Origin: DASYQD01 sp036005845
GTDB lineage: Bacteria; Acidobacteriota; Thermoanaerobaculia; Multivoradales; JAIOJS01
Direction: 5' to 3'
NCBI GenBank assembly: GCA_036005845.1
Contig: DASYQD010000129.1
Coordinates: 1 to 48,781 of the forward strand
DNA: 48,781 nt
Shown here: positions 38,037-46,662 of the stretch, in pieces
Layout: every line of letters starts with the position of its first letter
Numbering within the stretch: the stretch's first letter is position 1
The notes under the pieces: generated by a model
The model's input: the letters and a program-made list of their open reading frames with translations, nothing else
What the model was told of the DNA's origin: nothing
Databases searched by the model: none
Made by a program: the position numbers and the translations under genes

Positions 38037-39429
38037 GCGGGCGCGAGCGGACGGCCGCTGCGCGCTGCGGCCAGGGGGCGAGCTGCGGCCGGGAAAACCG
38101 GGTGGTGGGCTGCTGGCCGCGGCCGCGATCGCGGCCGCCTTGGCGTTCGCGGGCTGTGCGTCGACTGGGCCGGCGCCAGCCCGCGGGCCAGGCGTCGACC
38201 GCGAGCTGTTGCCATACCTGCTACCGCCGAGCAGCGGCTTCCCGGCGACCGCGGACGCCGAGCTGCTGCGGCGCGTCGACGCCGCCTTCCAGGCGGAGCT
38301 GCTGGACGGCGACCTCGCGAGCGCCGTGGCCGCGGCAGACGCGGCGCTCGCGGTGGACCGGAGCTTCGCGCCGGCCGACGTGCTGCGCGCGCAGGCGCGG
38401 CTGGTCGCCGGCGACGTGCCCGCCGCGCGCGAGGCCGTCGCCCCGGTGATCGCTCGCTACCCCGGCTATTCGGCCGCCGAGCTCGTCGCCGCGCACGCCG
38501 CCGAGCTGGCTGGCGACGTGGTGGCCGCATATGCGAGCTATCGCCGCATCCAGAACGCGCTGCCGCTGGCGCTCGAGAAGACCGGCGAGCTGCGCGCACC
38601 GGCGGTGGCGGCGGTCGCCGCCAGCCTGAACGAGGCGCTCGCGCGTTCGCGCCTCGACGAGGCCCGCGAGCGGCTGGCGACGCTCGTCGAGTGGGCGCCG
38701 CAGGACCAGGCGACACTCGAAGCGTCGATGGCCGTCGCCCATGCGGGTGGTGACACGCGCGCCGAGCTGCAGGCGGTGCGCGGCCTTCTCGCCTCCGTCC
38801 GCTCAGACGACGAAGCGCTGCTCGAACGCCGCGGCGAGCTGGAGCTCGAGGTCGGCCAGCCGTCGGCGGCAATCGAGGTTTTCGAAACCCTGGCGCGCCG
38901 CCATCCCGACGAGCCGCGACGTGCCGAGCAGGTGGAGCTCGCCAAGTTTCGCTGGCGCGTCTCCAACCTGCCGGGCGACGTGCGCCGCATCGTCGACGCG
39001 CCGGAGCTGACGCGCGCCGACCTCGCGGTCCTCCTCTACTGGCTGGTGCCCGGCGTGCGCGCCTCCGTGGTCAGCGAAGCGCACATCGCCACCGACATCC
39101 TCGACCATCCGCGCCGCCAGGAGATCATGCGCGTCGTCAACCTCCAGCTCATGGACGTCGACGAGACGCTGCGCCGCTTCAATCCCGGGGGCCGCGTGCA
39201 CCGCGCGCAGGTGCTGCGTGCCCTCGAGCGCGTGCTGCAGCGGGCGCAGCCGCAGCCCTCGTGCGTCGGGCCCATCGCCGGCAATCCGTCGCCGTCGCGC
39301 GAGGCGACGTGCTCCGTTGCGGCGGCCTGCGGCTTCATCCCCGAGGCGGCGGACTGCCTGCCGGAGGCGGGCATGTCGGGTGCCGAAGCCGCGGATTGGA
39401 TCCGCCGCACGGGCTCGCTGCTGCCATGA
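37990..39429 (+). CDS. Putative TPR-like lipoprotein
   Basis: A lipobox, LAFAGC (Cys56 with this start), follows a hydrophobic stretch (GGGLLAAAAIAAALAFAGC), so the protein is probably a lipoprotein. The body is Ala-rich and helical with TPR-like repeats (RRVDAAFQAELLDGDLASAV, QARLVAGDVPAAREAVAPVI), and the end contains Cys pairs (CSVAAACGFIPEAADC). The start is unresolved. After the hfq stop there is no ATG, GTG or TTG in frame before the membrane segment, only CTG codons (38065, 38083). The ATG at 37990 overlaps hfq by 47 nt and gives an unusually long n-region. The stop overlaps the pgsA ATG. Function unknown. Confidence 0.7.
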   Translation: MPSRPSAPPPPPRQRKRARADGRCALRPGGELRPGKPGGGLLAAAAIAAALAFAGCASTGPAPARGPGVDRELLPYLLPPSSGFPATADAELLRRVDAAFQAELLDGDLASAVAAADAALAVDRSFAPADVLRAQARLVAGDVPAAREAVAPVIARYPGYSAAELVAAHAAELAGDVVAAYASYRRIQNALPLALEKTGELRAPAVAAVAASLNEALARSRLDEARERLATLVEWAPQDQATLEASMAVAHAGGDTRAELQAVRGLLASVRSDDEALLERRGELELEVGQPSAAIEVFETLARRHPDEPRRAEQVELAKFRWRVSNLPGDVRRIVDAPELTRADLAVLLYWLVPGVRASVVSEAHIATDILDHPRRQEIMRVVNLQLMDVDETLRRFNPGGRVHRAQVLRALERVLQRAQPQPSCVGPIAGNPSPSREATCSVAAACGFIPEAADCLPEAGMSGAEAADWIRRTGSLLP

Positions 39430-40031
39430 CCGTGCGCCGCTCTCCGATCACCATCCCCAACCTGCTCTCGCTCCTTCGCATGGGGCTCACGCCCCTGTTC
39501 ATCATCTCGGTGGTCAACGGCCAGGCGGTGGCGGCCCTCGCCGCCTTCGCCGCCGCCGGCATCACCGACGCGCTCGACGGCTACATCGCGCGCAGCTACG
39601 GGCAGCAGTCGAAGCTCGGCGCCTACCTCGACCCCATCGCCGACAAGATGCTCTTGATGTCGGCCTACGTGGTGCTCGCGGTGCCGGGCCTCCACCGCGG
39701 CGCGCTCATCCCGGCGTGGGTGACGGTGCTGGTGATCGCGCGCGACCTCATCATCCTGACCGTTGCGCTCGTCTCCTACCTCGCGCTCGGCACGCGGCGG
39801 TTCCAGCCCAACCTGCTGAGCAAGGTCAACACCACTGTGCAGATCGTCACCGCCATCGCGGTGCTCGCCTCCGGCGTCTGGCTGCGGCTCATCCCGCTGG
39901 TGTCATGGCTGCCGTACGCCGTCGCCGCGTCCACCGTCGCTTCGGGGGTCTCCTACCTTCACGAACGGGCGGTGCAGGTGGAGCATCCGGTGTCCGGAGA
40001 GCCGCCGTCGGACGGGGAGAGCGGAGGGTAG
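39426..40031 (+). CDS. pgsA: CDP-alcohol phosphatidyltransferase, PgsA-like
   Basis: The protein has 201 residues with 4-5 membrane segments. The CDP-alcohol phosphotransferase signature is complete: DALDGYIARSYGQQSKLGAY followed by LDPIADK, that is D-x2-D-G-x2-A-R-x8-G-x3-D-x3-D. It most likely makes phosphatidylglycerophosphate from CDP-diacylglycerol and glycerol 3-phosphate. A cardiolipin synthase of the same family cannot be excluded from sequence alone. The ATG overlaps the lipoprotein stop by 4 nt. A soluble tail of about 20 residues follows the last membrane segment. Confidence 0.87.
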   Translation: MTVRRSPITIPNLLSLLRMGLTPLFIISVVNGQAVAALAAFAAAGITDALDGYIARSYGQQSKLGAYLDPIADKMLLMSAYVVLAVPGLHRGALIPAWVTVLVIARDLIILTVALVSYLALGTRRFQPNLLSKVNTTVQIVTAIAVLASGVWLRLIPLVSWLPYAVAASTVASGVSYLHERAVQVEHPVSGEPPSDGESGG

Positions 40032-40045
40032 AATGAGCGAGCTCG

Positions 40046-43000
40046 ATGAGCCAGTTCGTTCACCTCCATCTCCACTCCCAGTACAGCCTCCTCGACGGCG
40101 CCAACCGGCTCGACGACGTGCTCGCGGCGGCGGCCACCGCCGGGCAGCCGGCGATGGCGCTCACCGACCACGGCAACATGTTCGGGGCCGTCGAGTTCTA
40201 CAAGGCGGCGAAGAAGGCGAAGGTCAAGCCGATCATCGGCATCGAGGCGTACATGGCTCAAGGGAGCCGCCTCGACAAGAGCGCCGAGCGCCGCTCGAGC
40301 AACCACTTGGTGCTGCTGGCGAAGAACGAGACCGGCTACCGCAACCTCCTCAAGCTGACGACGAGCTCCTTTCTCGAGGGCTACTACTACAAGCCGCGCA
40401 TCGACCGCGACATCCTCGCGCGCCATGCCGAAGGGCTGATCTGCCTCTCCGCCTGCCTCAACGGCGAGATCAACGAGCAGATCCTCGGCAAGAAGGAGCG
40501 CGAGGCGGAGGCGATCGCCCGCACCTACAAGGAGCTCTTCGGCGACGACTTCTTCCTCGAGCTGCAGGACCACGGCATCCCCGAGCAGCGCCTCGCCAAC
40601 GACGTGCTGCGGCGGCTCGCGACACGGCTGTCGCTGCCGATGGTGGTGACCAACGACGCCCACTACCTGCGGCAGGACGACGCCTTCGCGCACGACGTGC
40701 TGCTCTGCATCGGCACGCAGAAGACCTTCGCCGACCCCGACCGCCTGAAGTACGCCAGCAACCAGTTCTACGTCAAGACGGCGGCGGAGATGCACGCGCT
40801 CTTCCCCGACGACGGCGCGGCGGTGGAGAACACCGTCCTCGTCGCCGAGCGCTGCCAGCTCAGCATCCCGATGGGCGAGTTCCATCTGCCGCGCTTCCCG
40901 GTGCCCGAGGGCGAATCACTCGACGCCTACCTCGCGACGGTGGCGCGCCAGGGGCTCGACGAGCGCCTCGCTGAGCTGCGCCGCCGCCAGGCGCGCGGCG
41001 TCGCCACCGACGCACCGGCCGAGGAGATCTACCGCGAACGCCTCGAGCGCGAGCTCGAAGTCATCGTCCGCATGGGCTTTCCCGGCTACTTCCTGGTGGT
41101 CTGGGACTTCTGCCGCCACGCGCGTGACAACGGCATCCCGGTGGGGCCGGGCCGCGGCTCGGCCGCCGGCTCGCTGGTCTCCTACTCGCTGCGCATCACC
41201 GACGTCGATCCGCTGCAGTACGGCCTGCTCTTCGAGCGCTTCCTGAACCCCGACCGCATCAGCATGCCCGACATCGACATCGACTTCTGCATGCGCCGGC
41301 GCGGCGAGGTCATCAACTACGTCAGCGACAAGTACGGCCGCGACAAGGTGGCGCAGATCATCACCTTCGGGACCCTCGCCGCGCGCGCCGTCATCCGCGA
41401 CGTCGGCCGCGTCATGGGCCTGCCCTACGGCAAGGTCGACCGCGTCGCCAAGATGGTCCCCGAGATGACCTCCCTCCCCGACGCGCTGAAGACCGTCGAC
41501 GCCCTGCAGGCCGAGCTGCGCAGCGACCCCGAGGTCAAGCAGGTGATCGACGTCGGTCTGCGGCTCGAGGGCCTGAGCCGCCACGCCGGCATGCACGCCG
41601 CCGGCGTCGTCATCGCGCCGCGCCCCATCCAGGACCTCGTGCCGCTTTGCAAGACCAACCGCGACGAGGTCATCACCCAGTGGGACAAGGACGTCATCGA
41701 GGAGCTCGGTCTCCTCAAGATGGACTTCCTCGGCCTGCGCACGCTCACCGTCATCGACGACACGCTGCAGTTCCTGCGGCTGCAGGGCATCGACATCGAC
41801 CTCGCCGAGATCCCGCTCGACGACCCCGAGGTCTACCGCCTGTTCCAGGAAGGGCGCACCAACGGCATCTTCCAGTTCGAGTCGTCGGGCATGAAGGACA
41901 TGCTGCGGCGGGCGGGTCCGACGCGCTTCATGGACCTCTCGGCCTTCAACGCGCTCTACCGGCCGGGCGCGCTGTCCGTCGGCATGGTCGAGGAGTTCAT
42001 CAAGAGGAAGCGCGGCGAGAAGAAGGTGCAGTACATCCTGCCCGAGACCAAGCCCATCCTCGAGGAGACCTACGGCGTCATCGCCTACCAGGAGCAGGTG
42101 ATGCGCGTCGCCGTTGAGGTGGCCGGCTTCACCATGGCCGAGGCCGACGTGCTGCGCAAGGCGATGGGCAAGAAGAAGCTCGAGGTGATGCTCGAGCAGA
42201 AGGCGAAGTTCGTCGCCGGCGCCAAGGCGCGCGGCAAGGACGGGCGCAAGGCGGAGCAGCTCTGGGACTACATCGAGCCCTTCGCCGGCTACGGCTTCAA
42301 CAAGAGCCACAGCGTCGCTTACGCGTTGCTCGCCTACCAGACGGCGTACCTCAAGGCGCACCACCCGGTGGCCTTCATGGCCGCCATGCTCACCTCCGAG
42401 ATGGCGTCGAAGGACAACGTCGCCAAGTACATGCAGGAGTGCCGCGGCATGGGCATCGCGGTGCTGCCGCCGGCGGTCAACGAGAGCAACTGGACGTTCA
42501 CCGTGCTCGGCGACACCATCCGCTTCGGGCTCGGCGCGGTGAAGGGCTTGGGCGAGGGCGCGGTGGAGGCGATCCTCGCCGCGCGCAAGCGCGTCGGCCG
42601 CTTCCGCGGCGTCGCCCATCTCGCGGTCGAGGTCGACGAAGGGGCGCTCAACCGCAAGGTGTTCGAGTGTCTGATCAAGGCCGGCGCCTTCGACGGGCGT
42701 CCGGATGAGCCGGGCTTCACGCGCGCCGCGGCGCTGCAGGCGCTCGACGGCATCCTCGCCTGGGCGCAGCGGCGGCGCGACGAGATCGCCTCGGGGCAGG
42801 GCTCGCTCTTCGCCGCCGCGGCGGTGATCGAGCCCGCGCCCGACCCCAACCTGCCCGAGTGGAGCGAGTCCGAGCGGCTGCGCAACGAGAAGGAGACGCT
42901 CGGCTTCTACCTCACCGGCAGCCCGCTGTCGCAGCACGAGGCGCTGCTCGCCGGCAAGGTCACGCACAACACCTCCGAGCTGATCGAAGCGGCGGAGCAG

Positions 43001-43609
43001 GAAGGGGTCGTCGCCGTCGCCGGCGTCGTCGCCCGTGTGCGTCGCATCAAGATCAAGAGCGGCGCCAACGCCGGTCGCCTGCGCGCGCTCTTCTCGCTCG
43101 AAGACGAGCACGGCTCGGTGGCGGTTTCGCTCTTCGCGGACATGCTGCAGAAGTACGACCACCTGCTGCAGGAAGACGCGGTGGTGCTGGTGCGCGGCAA
43201 CGTGCGCATGCGCACCGAGGTCGAGCTGACGGCGCAAGAAGTGGTGCCGCTGTCGGCGCTCGAGCTCGAGCAGGTCGAGCGCCTCGACCTGGTGATCGGC
43301 GAAAGGGTGGGCGAGGCCGATTTGCTACGACTGCGCGACGCGCTGGCGGAGCACGCCGGCGAGCTGCCGGTGCGCCTCACCGTCTGCCGCAACGGCGAGC
43401 GCGTCTGCGTCGCGCCGGCGGGCCGCTTCAAGGTGCGCTACGCGCCGCCGCTCGTCGCCGCGGTGGAGGCGATCCTCGGCGCGCACTCGGTGGTGCCCGT
43501 GCTGCAGGAGCCGGCGAGCTTCGTCGAGGAGCCCGACGACCTGCTGCCCGCCGCCGACGAGCTGGAGATGGGCGTCGGCGAGATCGAAGCCGAAGCGCTG
43601 GTCAGCTGA
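40046..43609 (+). CDS. dnaE: DNA polymerase III alpha subunit
   Basis: The protein has 1,187 residues, normal for DnaE. It contains a PHP domain (FVHLHLHSQYSLLDG), the C-family palm with catalytic aspartates in PDIDIDF (D409, D411) and KMDFLGLRT (D560), the fingers segment (AYQEQVMRVAVEVAGFTMAE), the GYGFNKSHSVAYALLAYQTA motif, a helix-hairpin-helix region, and an OB fold (VAVAGVVARVRRIKIKSG). An ATG at 40033 has better spacing to GGAGG but is in another frame. The used ATG at 40046 has no clear Shine-Dalgarno, and a TAGAAT box ends 11 nt ahead of it. It is the replicative polymerase of the cell unless a PolC or second DnaE exists elsewhere. Confidence 0.97.
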   Translation: MSQFVHLHLHSQYSLLDGANRLDDVLAAAATAGQPAMALTDHGNMFGAVEFYKAAKKAKVKPIIGIEAYMAQGSRLDKSAERRSSNHLVLLAKNETGYRNLLKLTTSSFLEGYYYKPRIDRDILARHAEGLICLSACLNGEINEQILGKKEREAEAIARTYKELFGDDFFLELQDHGIPEQRLANDVLRRLATRLSLPMVVTNDAHYLRQDDAFAHDVLLCIGTQKTFADPDRLKYASNQFYVKTAAEMHALFPDDGAAVENTVLVAERCQLSIPMGEFHLPRFPVPEGESLDAYLATVARQGLDERLAELRRRQARGVATDAPAEEIYRERLERELEVIVRMGFPGYFLVVWDFCRHARDNGIPVGPGRGSAAGSLVSYSLRITDVDPLQYGLLFERFLNPDRISMPDIDIDFCMRRRGEVINYVSDKYGRDKVAQIITFGTLAARAVIRDVGRVMGLPYGKVDRVAKMVPEMTSLPDALKTVDALQAELRSDPEVKQVIDVGLRLEGLSRHAGMHAAGVVIAPRPIQDLVPLCKTNRDEVITQWDKDVIEELGLLKMDFLGLRTLTVIDDTLQFLRLQGIDIDLAEIPLDDPEVYRLFQEGRTNGIFQFESSGMKDMLRRAGPTRFMDLSAFNALYRPGALSVGMVEEFIKRKRGEKKVQYILPETKPILEETYGVIAYQEQVMRVAVEVAGFTMAEADVLRKAMGKKKLEVMLEQKAKFVAGAKARGKDGRKAEQLWDYIEPFAGYGFNKSHSVAYALLAYQTAYLKAHHPVAFMAAMLTSEMASKDNVAKYMQECRGMGIAVLPPAVNESNWTFTVLGDTIRFGLGAVKGLGEGAVEAILAARKRVGRFRGVAHLAVEVDEGALNRKVFECLIKAGAFDGRPDEPGFTRAAALQALDGILAWAQRRRDEIASGQGSLFAAAAVIEPAPDPNLPEWSESERLRNEKETLGFYLTGSPLSQHEALLAGKVTHNTSELIEAAEQEGVVAVAGVVARVRRIKIKSGANAGRLRALFSLEDEHGSVAVSLFADMLQKYDHLLQEDAVVLVRGNVRMRTEVELTAQEVVPLSALELEQVERLDLVIGERVGEADLLRLRDALAEHAGELPVRLTVCRNGERVCVAPAGRFKVRYAPPLVAAVEAILGAHSVVPVLQEPASFVEEPDDLLPAADELEMGVGEIEAEALVS

Positions 43610-43630
43610 CCGGCTGCGGTACTTGACCGA

Positions 43631-43897
43631 TCAGCGCTGCTGCGCGAGAGCAGCGTCCTCGGCCACCTCGAGCTGGCGTGTCCGATCGAGATCGATGCCC
43701 TTACGAACCCCAGGCTCTCCGACCGTCACCAACCGAAACTGCCTCTTCCGCGATGGCTTGCTGGGCTTGAGGGCGTCATCGAGGACGCGAGAGATGAACG
43801 CGCTGACGCTGGTGCCCTCTTCTTCCGCCCGGCGACGGACGGCTTTGCCCAGGCGGTCATCCAGAAAGATGGTGACTCGCACGTGGACACCATACAC
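43631..43897 (-). CDS. Solitary ribbon-helix-helix protein, VapB-type antitoxin-like
   Basis: The protein has 88 residues. VRVTIFLDDRLGKAVRRRAE followed by EGTSVSAFISRVLDDAL is a CopG-type ribbon-helix-helix DNA-binding domain. The tail RLVTVGEPGVRKGIDLDRTR then QLEVAED is like antitoxins paired with PIN-domain (VapC) toxins. A toxin gene should follow directly, but only 21 nt remain before the dnaE stop on the opposite strand, and the 65 nt upstream (43898-43962) holds none. It is therefore an orphan: a remnant, a stand-alone repressor or a protective antitoxin. An alternative start is the GTG at residue 4. Confidence 0.75.
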   Translation of the reverse strand: MYGVHVRVTIFLDDRLGKAVRRRAEEEGTSVSAFISRVLDDALKPSKPSRKRQFRLVTVGEPGVRKGIDLDRTRQLEVAEDAALAQQR

Positions 43898-43950
43898 GGT
43901 ATGCGGTACTCCTTCTTGGATAGGCGCTGCAAGCGACGAACGACCGCAGC

Positions 43951-43956
43951 TAAGCT
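43951..43956 (+). promoter_or_regulatory. Putative -10 box, leaderless nucleotidyltransferase gene
   Basis: TAAGCT ends 6 nt before the GTG start at 43963. It lies in the 65-nt gap shared with the divergent antitoxin-like gene, so that protein could bind here; this is inference. Confidence 0.4.
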
Positions 43957-43962
43957 CCGCGC

Positions 43963-46617
43963 GTGGAGCTGCTGGTCACGCACCTCGGCGCGGATTTCGA
44001 CGCCTTCGCCGCTGTCGTGGTGGCGCGGCGACTTCATCCCGAGGCGCGGCTCTTCTTTCCCGGCTCGCGCGAGGGGTCGCTGCGCCGGATGTTGCAGGCG
44101 CGCGGTGTGGAGCTCGACGAGCTGCGGCACCGCGACGTCGACCCCGGCGCTGTCGAGCGCATCGTCCTTTGTGACACGCGGCAGCGCGAGCGGCTCGGCA
44201 TCGTGGCGCAGTGGCTGGAGGCGCGGCCGCAGATCGAGGTGCTGGCCTACGACCACCACCCGGACTCGCCGACCGACGTGACCATTGGCGGCGGCCGCGT
44301 CGATCCGGCGGTCGGCGCCACCTCGACGCTGATCGCCGAGTTGCTGCGCGAGCGCGGCCTCGCTCCTACCGCGGAAGAGGCGACGCTGTTGATGATGGGG
44401 ATCTACGAGGACACCGGGTCGCTGACCTACGCGACGACCAGTGCGCGTGACCTCGCCGCGGCGGCTTGGCTGCTCGAGCGCGGCGGCGATCTCGATGCCG
44501 TGCGCCGCTTCGCGGTGCACTCGCTCGATCGGCACCACCTCGAGCTGCTGCACCGCATGACCGAGGAGTTGGAGGTGCTGCGCCTCCACGGCCACCGGGT
44601 CGGCGTCGTGGTCTGCGAGCTGGGGAGCTTCGTGGACGAGCTGGCGCCTCTCGTGTCGCGCTGTGTCGAGCTGTTCGACCTGCCCTTGCTCTTCGCGATC
44701 TTCGGTGAGGGAGATCGCGCCACGGTGATCGCGCGCGGGCAGCTGCAGGGTTTCCACCTCGGCCAGGCGCTGGCGGTGGTAGCGAGCGGCGGTGGGCACG
44801 AGACCGCCGCGGCCGGCAGCGTCAAGGGGGCCACCGCGCTCGAGGTCCGCGAGCGGCTGCTCGCCTATCTCGACGACGCGCTGCCGCCGGTGGCGCGGGC
44901 GCGCGACCTGATGATCGCGCCGTTCGTCGCCGTCGATGAGGGCGCGACGGTGGCCCAGGCGAAGGAGCGGCTGGTGCGCGCGCGCATCAACGCGGCGCCG
45001 GTGGTGGACGAGGGCGCGGCGGTCGGCGCGGTGACGCGGCAGCTCCTCGACGCCGCCCTGCAGCACGACCTCGGCGAGCGGCCGGTGACCACCGTGATGC
45101 GGCAGGAGCTCGAATGGGTACCGCCCGACGCACCGGCCGAGGAGCTGGCTCGCCGCATGGTGGGACAGCACCCGCGCTTCGTGCTGGTGGGTGATGCCGC
45201 CGAGCGCCGTCCGCTCGGCGTCGTGACCCGGATGAGTGTGCTGCGCCACCTCCACGGCCGGCTCGAGGAGGCGGCGGAGCCGCTGGAGCGCCGCGCCCGC
45301 GAGCTGCGCGAACGCCGCCAGGGCATCGGCGGTCTGCTCGCCGAGCGCGTGCCCGCGCCGGTGCAACGACGCATCGAGGCGATCGAGGAAGTGTCGCGAC
45401 AGCTCGGCGTGCCCGCCTACCTCGTCGGCGGATTCGTGCGCGACCTGCTGCTGGGCCGCGAGAACCGCGACCTCGACATCGTCGTGGAGGGCGACGGCCC
45501 GGCGTTCGCGCGCGCTCTCGGCGCGGCGCTCGACGCCCACGTGCGCGTGCACGACGCCTTCTTGACCGCCGTCGTCCGGGAGCCCGACGGCACGACGATC
45601 GACGTAGCGAGCGCGCGCAGCGAGTTCTACCGCGCTCCGGCGGTGCTGCCCGAGGTGGAGAGCTCGGCGCTGCGCCAGGACCTTTACCGCCGCGACTTCA
45701 CCATCAACACCATGGCGCTGCGCCTCGGCCCCGGCGCCCCGGTCGAGCTGATCGATTATTTCGGTGGCCAGCGCGACTTGAAGGAAGGCGTGCTGCGCGT
45801 CCTCCACAGCCTGTCGTTCATCGACGACCCGACGCGGGTGCTGCGCGCCGTGCGGCTGTCCTTGCGGCTCGGCTTCGAGATCTCGCCCGAGACGCTGCGG
45901 CTCATCGCAGTGGCGGTGGGGGAGGGGATCTTCGAGCAGCTCTCCGGCGGCCGGCTGCGCGAGGAGCTGGAGCTGCTGCTCGCCGACCCCGAGCTGGCGC
46001 TGCCCGGCCTCGAACGGCTCGACGAGCTGGGCGTGCTGGCGGCGATCCATCCCGCGCTGCGCCTCGACGCGGCGCGGCGGCAGTCGTTGCGCGAGGCGCG
46101 CTCGGCGTTCGACTGGTATCACCTCGAGGCGCTGGCGGAGCCGGCGGTGCGGGTGCCGCTGTTGCTGCTGATGGCGTTGCTGCGCGGTGCCTCCCTGGAA
46201 CAGCGCCGGGCGGTGGGTGCGAGACTGCAGCTCGTCGCCGCCGAGCGAGAGCTGCTGGAGCGCTTTCCGTGGCGGCTCGACCGCGCGGCGCGCGAGCTTG
46301 CCGCGCCGGGTCTGCTACCGCACGCTGCGCACGCGGAGCTTGCCGGGCTCGGCGGCGAGGAGCTGTTGCTCCTCCTCGCCGGCGACGACGAGACGGTGCG
46401 CACCTGGGTGCGGCGCGAGCTCACCGAGCTGCGCCGGCTGCGGCTCGCCGTGCGCGGCGCCGATCTCGTCGAGCGCGGGCACGCTCCCGGTCCGGCCATC
46501 GGCGAGGCGTTGCGGGCAGCGCTCGACGCGCGGCTCGACGGCGCCATCGCGGCGGAGCAGGAGCTCGAGCACGCGCTGCAGTGGCTGGCGCGGCGGCCGG
46601 TGGAAGCGCCCGCGTAG
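43963..46617 (+). CDS. DHH-CBS-tRNA nucleotidyltransferase fusion (A-adding type)
   Basis: The protein has 884 residues in three parts. Residues 1-310 form a DHH/DHHA1 phosphoesterase: THLGADFDAFAA, LCDTRQRERLG, VLAYDHHPDSP, GSLTYATTSARDLA and SGGGHETAAAGSV. Residues about 315-430 contain two CBS domains. Residues about 470-884 form a class II nucleotidyltransferase: AYLVGGFVRDLLLG (487 onward), catalytic D503 and D505, RRDFTINTMALR, and DDPTRVLRAVRLSLRLGF. This fusion is known from Aquifex, Geobacter and relatives, where it adds A (the final base) or CC to tRNA 3' ends, with the partner activity on a second enzyme. Which base it adds here cannot be told by eye. The GTG start is preceded by a -10-like box. 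Confidence 0.9.
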   Translation: MELLVTHLGADFDAFAAVVVARRLHPEARLFFPGSREGSLRRMLQARGVELDELRHRDVDPGAVERIVLCDTRQRERLGIVAQWLEARPQIEVLAYDHHPDSPTDVTIGGGRVDPAVGATSTLIAELLRERGLAPTAEEATLLMMGIYEDTGSLTYATTSARDLAAAAWLLERGGDLDAVRRFAVHSLDRHHLELLHRMTEELEVLRLHGHRVGVVVCELGSFVDELAPLVSRCVELFDLPLLFAIFGEGDRATVIARGQLQGFHLGQALAVVASGGGHETAAAGSVKGATALEVRERLLAYLDDALPPVARARDLMIAPFVAVDEGATVAQAKERLVRARINAAPVVDEGAAVGAVTRQLLDAALQHDLGERPVTTVMRQELEWVPPDAPAEELARRMVGQHPRFVLVGDAAERRPLGVVTRMSVLRHLHGRLEEAAEPLERRARELRERRQGIGGLLAERVPAPVQRRIEAIEEVSRQLGVPAYLVGGFVRDLLLGRENRDLDIVVEGDGPAFARALGAALDAHVRVHDAFLTAVVREPDGTTIDVASARSEFYRAPAVLPEVESSALRQDLYRRDFTINTMALRLGPGAPVELIDYFGGQRDLKEGVLRVLHSLSFIDDPTRVLRAVRLSLRLGFEISPETLRLIAVAVGEGIFEQLSGGRLREELELLLADPELALPGLERLDELGVLAAIHPALRLDAARRQSLREARSAFDWYHLEALAEPAVRVPLLLLMALLRGASLEQRRAVGARLQLVAAERELLERFPWRLDRAARELAAPGLLPHAAHAELAGLGGEELLLLLAGDDETVRTWVRRELTELRRLRLAVRGADLVERGHAPGPAIGEALRAALDARLDGAIAAEQELEHALQWLARRPVEAPA

Positions 46618-46649
46618 CGTCTCGATTCGGAGCCGCCGGCTCACGGCGC

Positions 46650-46655
46650 TAAGAT
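46650..46655 (+). promoter_or_regulatory. Putative -10 box, leaderless hypothetical gene
   Basis: TAAGAT ends 7 nt before the GTG at 46663. TTCGGA at 46626-46631 is a weak -35 candidate with 18-nt spacing. Confidence 0.4.
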
Positions 46656-46662
46656 TTGCCGC

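Noticed and set aside
40033..40045. ATG at 40033 as the dnaE start
   Set aside because: It is in a different frame from dnaE despite the better upstream GGAGG.
44490..44500. GCGATCTCGAT inside the nucleotidyltransferase gene, like a repeat arm end
   Set aside because: Only the last 11 nt match and it encodes ordinary family sequence; no second arm is present.
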